A DNA stretch of 64,000 nucleotides from Thecamonas trahens ATCC 50062 (lineage: Eukaryota > Apusozoa > Apusomonadida > Apusomonadidae). Made by a program: the position numbers and the translations under genes. The notes below the pieces were generated by a model that was given only the letters and a program-made list of their open reading frames with translations, did no database searches and was not told the origin of the DNA. How positions within the stretch are numbered: the stretch's first letter is position 1; each line of letters opens with the position of its first letter. The stretch lies in contig NW_013657626.1 of NCBI RefSeq assembly GCF_000142905.1, positions 20,079 to 84,078 of the forward strand, given 5' to 3'. Shown here piece after piece: positions 1 through 8,012 of the stretch.

Positions 1-125
1 ATGGGGCATACATCGTCACAGAGTCATCATCGGCTACTGATGTCTCTCCCCCTCCCCCCCTTCCCTACCATCAGCCACTATCGCAGATATCAACACACTC
101 ACTCACTCCACTCCATCCCACCCAG
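1..125 (+). other. 3' part of an intron of the LUC7-like gene
   Basis: This stretch is C-rich with CACTCACTC runs and ends in CCACCCAG, directly before a reading frame that matches the LUC7 first zinc finger. I infer the 3' part of an intron. The small open frame starting at base 1 has no recognisable protein content. Confidence 0.6.
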
Positions 126-1304
126 AAACGCGATCTCGGCGAGTGCCCCAAAACCCACTCGGATGTGCTCAAGCGCGAATATGAAAAGTCTGTGGCAAAC
201 GGCGAGCGATGGGGCTACGAGTTTGAGCACATGCGGCTGCTGCGATCGCTGGTCCGCCAGTGCGACGGACGCATCCACGCCGCCAAGGAGCGCATGACCC
301 AGGAGGAGGCTGCCGCTGTAGTTGACGTCCCGGTCCACCCGGAGGCCGCCAAGCTTCACACCGAAATCAGCGAGATGGTGGCCAAGGCGGCGCAGCTCGG
401 CTCCGAGGGCAAGGTCACTGAGTCGCGGGCCGTCCTCAGTGCCATCAACGAGAAGAAGAACGAGTTGGCCATTCTGGAGACGCTTGCCGAGAAGGAAGCG
501 CTCGTCTCGCGTCCGACCGGCGCCGGCATGGTCTTCCATCGCCAGCAGCTGCGGGTGTGCGAGGTGTGCGCGGGTCTGCTCTCGCTCACCGACTCGGACG
601 TCCGCCTCGCCGCTCACTTTAAGGGCCGCATGCACTTTTCGCTCCTCACCATGCGCGAAATGCTCAAAGACTACGAGGCCAACCCGCCGCCCGTCGTCTA
701 CGAGCGCGACTACGATGCCGACGGCCAGCGCCGCGTCAACGAGGCTCTCGGCATCACTCGCGCCGACCGCTCCGATCTCGACGAGTTTGGCCGCGACATT
801 GTGCGCAAGTCGTGGGCCGGCGCCCACGCCCGCCACAACCCCGCTCTCCTGCCTCCCTCTGCTAAGCGGGAGCGGAGCCCGGGCGCCGAGCCGAGCTCGG
901 CACAACCCGCCGAGCACCCCGCCAAGCGCACAAAGACCCTCGACGGCTCGCCCAAAGCCAGTGATGCGCCCAAGAGTGGCAAGGCCAAGTCGCGGTCCAA
1001 GGCCAAGTCCAAGGCCAAGTCCAAGGGCAGGTCCAAGGCCAAGTCCAAGGGCAGGTCCAAGGCCAAGTCGCGGTCCGACAAGGGCAAGGGCTCGTACTCG
1101 TACTACTCGCCATCGTACTCGTACTCGTACTCGTACTCTGAGTACTACTCGTACTCGGATGATCCCCCACGCGGTGCCGCCCGCCTCGGCCGCCGCCGCC
1201 CTTCGGCGTCGTCGTCCGCCCGCTCCTCGCGCGGCCGGTCGTCGTCGTCGCGCGCCGCCGGCTCGTCCGCCCGCTCCCGCCGCCCGTCGTCGCGTCGTCG
1301 TTAA
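126..1304 (+). CDS. LUC7-like U1 snRNP splicing factor, 5' incomplete
   Basis: LUC7-family proteins are U1 snRNP components that help choose 5' splice sites. The exon begins after a pyrimidine-rich stretch ending in CCCAG at 125. It enters in frame at the end of the first zinc finger (DLGECPKTH) and continues with the family motif KREYEKS. The second C2H2 finger is complete (VCEVCAGLLSLTDSD followed by HFKGRMH, about residues 140-170 of the visible part). The C-terminal third is a long basic Lys/Ser/Arg tail, a run of Ser-Tyr repeats (about 1089-1160) and an RS/SSR-rich end, as expected for an SR-like domain. Family proteins have roughly 45 more N-terminal residues, which must lie in an exon upstream of this window. 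The stop at 1302-1304 lies 27 bp from the convergent MFS stop. Identification is firm; the upstream exon is not visible. Confidence 0.9.
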   Translation, partial: KRDLGECPKTHSDVLKREYEKSVANGERWGYEFEHMRLLRSLVRQCDGRIHAAKERMTQEEAAAVVDVPVHPEAAKLHTEISEMVAKAAQLGSEGKVTESRAVLSAINEKKNELAILETLAEKEALVSRPTGAGMVFHRQQLRVCEVCAGLLSLTDSDVRLAAHFKGRMHFSLLTMREMLKDYEANPPPVVYERDYDADGQRRVNEALGITRADRSDLDEFGRDIVRKSWAGAHARHNPALLPPSAKRERSPGAEPSSAQPAEHPAKRTKTLDGSPKASDAPKSGKAKSRSKAKSKAKSKGRSKAKSKGRSKAKSRSDKGKGSYSYYSPSYSYSYSYSEYYSYSDDPPRGAARLGRRRPSASSSARSSRGRSSSSRAAGSSARSRRPSSRRR

Positions 1305-1331
1305 AGCCATGGTCCTCGCCGCCGGCCTCAT

Positions 1332-2915
1332 TTACCTGCTTCGACTGCCACTTGTCGCCGTTCCGGTGCTCTCGTCCCAACTCGAGCTGGTCTCGCTCCC
1401 GCTCCTGCTCCGAGAGCCCACCTCATTCACCTCGTCGCCGCCGTCGGCAGCGCGGATCTCGTCCCGGACGCGCGGATACACCGAGTACGCCACAAAGTAG
1501 AGTACAAACTGCAGCGACCAGCACGAGAGAAAGACCACCAAGCAGGCCTTGGAGAGCGCGTCGCGGTTGTGGATCTTGTCCTCGCGCGGCACGTCGTCGA
1601 GCTCGCCGGTCCGCTCGCGGTAGCCAAACCAGCCCTCAGCAATGGCGCCCACAAGAAGCGAGCCCGTCGACGAGACCGTGCCCTGCACTAGACCCTGCAG
1701 CGCGTACGCCAGCCCGCGCAGCGCCTTGGGAACGACCTCGGCCGAGTTGGGCAAGTCCGACGCAAAGGCCGGGATCGAGAGCAGCAGGCCAATGAAGAAC
1801 ATGACAAGCGCAATGAGCGCGTACGAGGTCTTTGGCACCACCACCAGGAGAACCACAAGAAGACCCATGTTACACAGCACGGCAAGCTGTGCCACCATCA
1901 GCCGCCCGCGGTTGGGCAGCCGCCGCGAGACCACATCGCCCACCCACCCGCCCACCCCGGAGCCCACAATGCTCCCAATCGCCGCAAGCGTGTACGCCAC
2001 TCCCGCCCCGAGCTCCGACAGGCCCGAGTACTGGAACCAGAGGACCATGAACGAGAGCGCAGAGACAGGCAGCGCCTGCGCCGTCAGCAGTGCCATGAAC
2101 AGATTGAAGCCTCGGTTGCGAAGAATCGGAATCGAGTTGGCCACAAGGTCCGCCAGTCCGGCACGCACCCCGCCTTTGCCCGTCCTGCCTGCGCCTGCGG
2201 CCTCGCCCTCGCCCTCCTCGCCCTCCTCAGCCTGCTCCTCCTCGCTGGCAGAGAGGCGAGCTTCGATGCCGGCAGCCGAGGGCACCACGCTCGCGTACTC
2301 TGGTGCCACTGCGTACGCCAGCGCGTCCGAGAACTCCTTGCTCCCGCGCGGCGGATCCTGCGCGAGCCAGCGGACAATCAGCACCGTCGGGATTTGCAAG
2401 AGGCCGAGGAGCAGGTGCGCGAGACGCCAGCCGTCGACGCCACCGACCGGGTTCTGGAACGCAGTAGCAACGGCAACGCCGAGGACGGCGGCGCAGATGA
2501 TAGCGATGCCGAGACTGCCCATGGCCTTGCCTCGCTCGTCTGGAATGTACAAGTCTGGCACGAGCGAGAGAGCCACCGACTTGAGCGCAGACCAGCCGAT
2601 GGCTGCCGAGGCATAGACGATGAGAAACATGGCGTAGTTTGCCGATGCGGCGAGGATCATGGTCGGCAGAGCGCCTCCGAGTGAAGCCCAGATCCACAAG
2701 CGAATTCTTGGACTTTCATCTGCTGCCCAACCCCAGACGACGCCGGCAACAGCGTTGACCATCCGATTACACATGACAATGAGTCCCAACTTTGTCGGCC
2801 CTGCATTCAGATCCGTTTCGAGGACCACAAAGAAGAACGATAACAACGATGAGGTGGCGTAGGTGGTGAGCATGGAGATGGCAATGGCCATCATGGTCCG
2901 TCCTGCCGCCTTCAT
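1332..2915 (-). CDS. Major facilitator superfamily transporter
   Basis: A 527-residue polytopic membrane protein. The first half has about six hydrophobic helices with the MFS loop 2-3 region degenerated to WGWAADESPRIRLW, followed by the DERGKAMGSLG motif typical of the second conserved MFS loop and often seen in spinster-like carriers. A charged, Glu/Gly-rich cytosolic loop (about residues 215-250) separates the two six-helix halves. The second half repeats the pattern (GGWVGDVVSRRLPNRGRL). The C-terminus is a Ser/Gly-rich tail. The start Met precedes the first helix closely. The substrate cannot be read from sequence; spinster-type sphingolipid or organic-anion transport is only a guess. 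It is convergent with the LUC7 gene and divergent from the phosphotransferase. Confidence 0.85.
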   Translation of the reverse strand: MKAAGRTMMAIAISMLTTYATSSLLSFFFVVLETDLNAGPTKLGLIVMCNRMVNAVAGVVWGWAADESPRIRLWIWASLGGALPTMILAASANYAMFLIVYASAAIGWSALKSVALSLVPDLYIPDERGKAMGSLGIAIICAAVLGVAVATAFQNPVGGVDGWRLAHLLLGLLQIPTVLIVRWLAQDPPRGSKEFSDALAYAVAPEYASVVPSAAGIEARLSASEEEQAEEGEEGEGEAAGAGRTGKGGVRAGLADLVANSIPILRNRGFNLFMALLTAQALPVSALSFMVLWFQYSGLSELGAGVAYTLAAIGSIVGSGVGGWVGDVVSRRLPNRGRLMVAQLAVLCNMGLLVVLLVVVPKTSYALIALVMFFIGLLLSIPAFASDLPNSAEVVPKALRGLAYALQGLVQGTVSSTGSLLVGAIAEGWFGYRERTGELDDVPREDKIHNRDALSKACLVVFLSCWSLQFVLYFVAYSVYPRVRDEIRAADGGDEVNEVGSRSRSGSETSSSWDESTGTATSGSRSR

Positions 2916-3120
2916 CCTCCTTCCACTCTCTCTACAAACACCGTCACAATCACAGTGTCTCTCCTACACAACGTCTCACACACCCGTTATGACAAGTGGT
3001 GCTTCAGCACAACCCCCCCCACAATCCTATCCCCATCCCCTCCCTCTCCTCCCCCCCCCCTTCACGCTCACGTCACCCCCATGTCTGATCGATCACCCCC
3101 CACCCCCCACCCCCCTCCGA

Positions 3121-3173
<53 letters not shown>

Positions 3174-3433
3174 AACACACACACACGCGCACGCACACTC
3201 CCCTCCCCCCCCCCCCCCCTCCCCCCTCCCCCCATCAAATCCTTATCCTTTCCCTTATCGTTTTCTGTNNNNNNNNNNNNNNNNNNNNNNNNNNNNNNNN
3301 NNNNNNNNNNNNNNNNNNNNNNNNNNNNNNNNNNNNNNNNNNNNNNNNNNNNNNNNNNNNNNNNNNNNCCCCCCACCCCCCCCACACACACACACACACC
3401 CCATGACATAGACATACTCACTTGTAATGGTAG
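2916..3433. other. Divergent spacer with CA repeats, poly-C runs and an assembly gap
   Basis: This is the 5' region between the MFS gene (minus) and the phosphotransferase (plus). It holds C-homopolymer runs (3048-3060, 3210-3225), a long CA microsatellite (3125-3186) and the N gap. The first exon of the phosphotransferase should lie here or in the gap, but I cannot identify it. Confidence 0.7.
3269..3368. other. Assembly gap, exactly 100 N
   Basis: A run of exactly 100 N, flanked by C-rich and CA-rich sequence that is hard to sequence. The round number suggests a gap of unknown true size. It probably hides 5' sequence of the CDP-alcohol phosphotransferase. Confidence 0.95.
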
Positions 3434-4529
3434 CTCGAACAACATTCTCCAACCTTGGTGGAGGTTCGCAGTCACGCTCTTGCCACTTTGGATGGCACCC
3501 AACTTGGTGACCCTTGTCGGCTTTGCTTGGCCTCTCGTTAATTTCCTCCTCTTTATCATCTACGCGCCGACGCTGACAGAGATTGTTCCTACTTGGTTGT
3601 ACATCTCAGTCGGTGTGGGCTTGTTCTTTTACTCGACTATGGATGCTATTGATGGCAAACAAGCGAGGAGAACAAAGTCGAGCTCTCCTCTTGGTGAGCT
3701 GTTTGATCATGGTTGCGATGCCATCAATGCCTCGGTCACTACCCTGGTCGTCACTGCTCTTCTTCGTCTTGGCCCGACTGATCCGTCCGCCCTCTTTATG
3801 CTCACCATCTCGTGCATTATGTTCTTTACCGCCACTCTCGAAGAATACCACACCCACACCCTCGCTCTCGGCGTCATCAACGGGCCAACCGAGGGCATCC
3901 TTATTATGATCGCTCTGGCCTTCTCCGCCGCCGCCTTCTCCACCGACATCTGGCTCATGCCCGCCAACGAGGTCTTTGGCACTTCGTTTGCTATCCTCGA
4001 CGGCGTGCTTCTCAACCAGTTGGTTGTCTTTGCCGAGCTGCCCATTGCTCTCTCCACCGTCTTCACCAACCTCTCAGCCTGCGTCCGCAAGCCCAAGCAC
4101 GGCACTGTCTCGGCCGCCACCCTCGCCGCCAACCTCTTCCCCTGCCTCTACCTCTTTGCCCTGGCATGGGCGTGGTTCTTTTTCTCACCAGGCCGCATTC
4201 TCGCTTCTGCACCCTGGATCACCCTCACCTCCATCGGCCTGCTCTCGGCCTACCTCGTCGGCCGCCTCATCACCGCTCATCTCCTCCTCATGGACTTCCC
4301 GGTCGTCCACACTGCCCTCGCTCTCCCCACCCTCGCTGTCGCCAACTCGGCGCTTGCTCACTTTGGCCTCCTTCCCGCCCCGCCTGTTGACGAGCTCACC
4401 GCCGCCTACGCCCTCCTCGCCGCCTCTGTCATCCTCTACACCCACTTTGCCCACGACGTCATCTCCGGCTTTACCACGCACCTCGGCATCAACGTCCTCT
4501 CTATCCCGTACCCGCCCAAGACCAAGTAA
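3434..4529 (+). CDS. Choline/ethanolamine phosphotransferase (CDP-alcohol phosphatidyltransferase), 5' incomplete
   Basis: This enzyme makes phosphatidylcholine or phosphatidylethanolamine from diacylglycerol and CDP-choline or CDP-ethanolamine (Kennedy pathway) in the ER/Golgi membrane. The complete CDP-alcohol motif is visible: DG, two residues, AR, eight residues, G, three residues, D, three residues, D (DGKQAR then PLGELFDHGCD). It is preceded by the family segment LWMAPNLVTLVGF, and hydrophobic helices follow to the end. The frame stays open upstream through CA/C-rich sequence and the N gap, but that translation is low complexity. I therefore place an exon boundary near TAG at 3431-3433, just before SNNILQPWW. 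The first 30-50 residues of the family are missing. The choline versus ethanolamine preference cannot be decided. The stop is 25 bp from the convergent gene. Confidence 0.88.
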
Positions 4530-4554
4530 AGTGTCTGCCTTCCGCCACGTCTGC

Positions 4555-5955
4555 TCACGAGATCATGCCCAGGCCATGCACGACGTCGCGGACGCTGCCG
4601 GCCTCGAGCGCCCGCGCCCAAAGCTGAAGCCAGACCACAGCGCCGCGCCGCTGCGCGTCCGACATTCGCACTCTCGCCGTCCGCCACCCGCCGGACTCGC
4701 CGAGCCACTCGCCGGCGCCCTCGCCCACCACCTCGCCATCCACGTACACCAGCACTCTGCCGGACTCGCTGCTTGCCACAATCGCCACCACAGACGATCC
4801 GTCGAGTCCGTCCACCTCAATTCGAACGCTCCCCGCTCGGATGCTCCCCCGCCCGGTTCCGGCAACTGTCAACCGCAGCAGCTCGCCGCACTCGGACGAC
4901 TCGATGACCACGTACGCCGTCCGGCCAACATCCGCCGCCACTCCAGCAACCAGTGTCAGCGCTCGGGCCTCTTCCACGCGGCCCAGCCTTGCGCTTGGCC
5001 GCGTTGACCATCCGCCCCTGCCAGGCTCGGCCGTCAAATGCGCTCCATCGCTCGAGAGCGCATCAACCAGCACACCGCCAACCATGCCCTCAAGCACCGG
5101 CCATGCCGCAAGCATATCGTCAAACTGTGCCACGTCCCGTGAGACCACCGGGAGCACCGCAAGTGTCGCCGAAGGCATAACTTCTGCTCTGGGCGCAACA
5201 ACCTGCGTCCGCGAGCAGACGATGATGCGCTCGGCGCTCGCTGGGGTGACAACCTGCACCCCGCCGGCAACCGGCGACAAGCCGACCTTGCCCACGCCAG
5301 CGAGCTCGTCCTCACAAGCCTCCTCGAGCTGGAATAGACTCCAGTTGGCACTCGCCCCGCTGAGGAGGAGGACCGCCATGTCTGCGGCAGCCCGCTCGGG
5401 GCGGATCACGCCCCAGCCCAGGACAACAGCCTCGAGGCCCAGCTCCGGATGGCCGGGATGCGGCGCCCATGGGTCCGGAAAGAGCTCCGATACCACGATC
5501 GGGCGTATGGCGAGGGCATGGACGACAGGCGGAGGGAGTAATACAATGCCACATGCCACGTGCCCACGCTTTCGTCCCATAGCTGCCACGGCGGCGTCGA
5601 TGAGCCGCTCGATCCGGGCCAGCGCAAACTTGTCAAAGACGACCAGCGATCCGAGCCGCGGCTGGAGCTCGGATAGCCCTCCGCTCCGCCCAAAGCTCCC
5701 ATCGGCAACATAGCCCCAATATGCGTGGTCAGAGTCGAGGTGGATGCCGACCGCATCCGCCTCGGACAGCGCGCCAGATCCCGTCACTGCCAGCGCCATC
5801 TCCATCATGGTCTCGCTCCAGGATTGCGAGCCGATGTCCACCTGCTCTTCGTAGAGATCAAAGACATCTGTTGCCTGCGGCAACGCTGCAGCCAACACAC
5901 CAACCGTAGCCATCGCAGCAAGAAGTCCCGCCCATTTCGGCGTGCGCATCCGCAA
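4555..5955 (-). CDS. Predicted secreted protein of unknown function
   Basis: A 466-residue protein I do not recognise. The N-terminus is a good signal peptide (basic MRMR, a hydrophobic stretch, small residues around ALPQA). The body is Ala/Val/Gly-rich, with alternating strands and no further membrane helix. The last about 150 residues contain LRLTVAG, RVLVYVDGEVVGEG and WLQLWARAL, a pattern that recalls concanavalin/laminin-G-like jelly-roll domains where a VYVDG strand precedes the end of the domain. That resemblance is weak and is inference. The start is the first Met, which gives the signal peptide. The carrier gene lies upstream on the same strand, with 139 bp between them. Confidence 0.7.
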   Translation of the reverse strand: MRMRTPKWAGLLAAMATVGVLAAALPQATDVFDLYEEQVDIGSQSWSETMMEMALAVTGSGALSEADAVGIHLDSDHAYWGYVADGSFGRSGGLSELQPRLGSLVVFDKFALARIERLIDAAVAAMGRKRGHVACGIVLLPPPVVHALAIRPIVVSELFPDPWAPHPGHPELGLEAVVLGWGVIRPERAAADMAVLLLSGASANWSLFQLEEACEDELAGVGKVGLSPVAGGVQVVTPASAERIIVCSRTQVVAPRAEVMPSATLAVLPVVSRDVAQFDDMLAAWPVLEGMVGGVLVDALSSDGAHLTAEPGRGGWSTRPSARLGRVEEARALTLVAGVAADVGRTAYVVIESSECGELLRLTVAGTGRGSIRAGSVRIEVDGLDGSSVVAIVASSESGRVLVYVDGEVVGEGAGEWLGESGGWRTARVRMSDAQRRGAVVWLQLWARALEAGSVRDVVHGLGMIS

Positions 5956-6094
5956 AGGTTCCGAGACAAGTGTGGCGCATTCGTCGAGGCCTCGCCGGCA
6001 ACGCCGTCATCTCTCCGTCATCATCGTCTCGCTGCAGACACGCGAGCCAGGCTGAAGCCCTCGTGCGCGAGGAGTGTGGCAATTTTACGGGGGA

Positions 6095-7447
6095 TTACAC
6101 GTAGTCGAGGCCAAAGATGTTCTTGCGGATCCACTCTAGGGCCGGGAGGGTGGCGACAAAGTGCGGACCGAGGCGGTAGAGCGAGGCAGTGTAGCCGATG
6201 TAGAGACCGCGAATGCCCTCTGCACGGACGGTCTTGATGAGGCAGTCGATGGCGGACTTGTAAACCGGTGAGGCGCCGGCGCGATCGGCCATGTATCGTG
6301 ACTTGACGAGGTCAGCCGGAGCGCACATGGTGTTGGCGACGACGGCGGCAATGATGGCGCAGGAAAAGTGGAGCGAGAAGCCCTCGTTGAGGATGCCGTG
6401 CCGCTTGAAGAGATGCTTGGCGTGGTCGTACGACGCCATTTGCCCGCAGGTGAGGAGGGCAGCGCGGACGACGGTTGGGCCGACGCCGCGGTAGAGCCCG
6501 TTGAGGAAGCCCTCGGTCCGGTAGATCTTGACAAAGGCGGCAAAGGTGCCGTTGAACGACGGTTTGGAGCCCTTGGCCAGTCCGGTGATGTACCGCCCGG
6601 TCTTGGGGTCGACGAGCCCGGCCTCTTGCTGGATCATGATCTTGATCCGATCGGTCGGGTTGGCGATGGCCGAGCCGAGCGCACCCGTCATCAGCGACGC
6701 CGCAATCTTGGGGGCCAGCCCCACGTCGCCGTGCTCATCGTCGGTTCCGATCGCCCGCTTGACAATCGGATACAGGCCGAGGCGAATCGACGAGTACGAG
6801 AGCTCTCGCAAGATCGACGCGCCCATTCCAGGAAGTAGCAGCCCGCCAATGCCCTCTTCCTTGACAATCACCCTCATCGTCCCAGTAAACGTGTTGTAGA
6901 TCGGCTTGAGGTTCGGGTTGGATGCCATCGCCTGCTTCTGGCATTGTGACCGGACCTTGGCCACATCACTAAAGTTGAGCACAATGCTTGCTGTTCCCCA
7001 CATCACCCATGAGTATCCCCCCTTCCTTCCCCGCCCGCCACCTCCCGCATCGCAGCACCCTTGTCCATCATCCCCTCTCACATACAGATGGTGTTGGCAA
7101 TACCACCAGACGCCAGCGATCGCAACAGCTCAAACTTGCGCGGCTCCACCACAGCCTCCTACACACCACACACACACACACACACGCACACACACACACA
7201 CACGGCATACACCAAGAGTCGTCCCCATCGATGGCTCGTGTGAGTCTGCTCGTTCCCTCTCCTCGCCTCCTCCTTGCCCTCTCCCGCCTCGTCCCCTCGT
7301 CCCCTCGTCCCCTCCAAGTGAGCTTCCATGCACTGCACATACAGGGGCTATTGCTACCTGCGGAACAGGCGTGTTGGGTGAGGTGGCCATGGTGGGTGAG
7401 GTGGTGCCTTTAGGTGGCTCGCTGCTGACGGATGTCAATCTTGCCAT
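6095..7447 (-). CDS. Mitochondrial carrier (SLC25 family), three exons
   Basis: An inner-membrane solute carrier of the UCP/dicarboxylate branch by general pattern; its substrate is unknown. I model three exons: 7447-7343, 7158-7086 and 6990-6095, with introns starting GTATGT and ending AG and with matching phases (0, then 1). The joined protein has an Ala/Pro/Ser-rich N-tail, then helix 1 (LRSLASGGIANTI) leading to the first carrier signature. Signatures 2 (NPTDRIK) and 3 (APADLVK) are standard. The first reads NFSDVAKVR, with Phe where Pro is expected. Repeat-end motifs are GLLLPGMGAS, GLYRGVGPT and GLYIGY. The last exon alone stays open to 7081, but that extra N-terminus is intron sequence. 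Exon 1 is inferred from splice phase, not from homology. Confidence 0.85.
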
Positions 7448-8012
7448 CGTCGTCGTTATCGGCCGGCCGTATGTGCAGTTTCCTGCCCGACGATGTACAT
7501 TTTTGCTTAACCCATTTACCGAGGGGACAATTTGGCTGCCAAACCAATAAAAAGCTCAGCCAGACTTTCTGGGTTTGAATGCGTTCATCCTATGCTGAAA
7601 ATACCCGATCCCGTCTCGCTCTCGGAAGTCAAGCAGCATGAGGCTTGGTTAGTACTGTGGTGGGGGACCACACGGGAATACCGAGTAACGCATTCTTTTT
7701 TCTTTTTGCCCAACTGCACACCCTCCTTGCATGCCATGCATCCACCCTCCCACGCCTAACCCCACCGTCACTAAGTCTGCATGTATCCACCCTCCCACGC
7801 CTAACCCCACCGTCACTAAGTCTGTGTCCCCCAACACACCAAAAAAAAAGAAGCAAGATGCCACCCCCCACCCCCCCACCTCCTAACACATCGCCTGCAC
7901 CCGCTCCGCTTCACGCACGCACTCTCACGCGCACGCACGTCAGCCCCGCCACAACCTCACTCGCCACTGCCACACCCACCACACCCACCCCACACCCACC
8001 ACAAACACACTT
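7448..8012. other. Divergent spacer between carrier and cyclase genes
   Basis: This stretch of about 565 bp has no supported gene. It contains a 45-bp direct duplication (7741-7828) and a run of C/CA-rich sequence just before the cyclase start. Small open frames here are low complexity. Confidence 0.6.
7741..7828. repeat. Two-copy 45-bp direct repeat
   Basis: The segment starting TCCACCCTCCCACGCCTAAC at 7741 recurs at 7786 with nearly perfect identity over about 43 bp (period 45). It lies in the shared 5' region of the carrier and cyclase genes. Confidence 0.9.

Noticed and set aside
99-1331. 410-codon minus-strand frame opposite the LUC7-like gene
   Set aside because: Arg/Gly/Val-rich antisense of an RS domain with no domain content. 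The plus strand has the clear zinc-finger match.
4555-4708. Possible continuation of the phosphotransferase into the following sequence
   Set aside because: The phosphotransferase stop at 4527-4529 is followed by a convergent gene with its own signal peptide and consistent frame.
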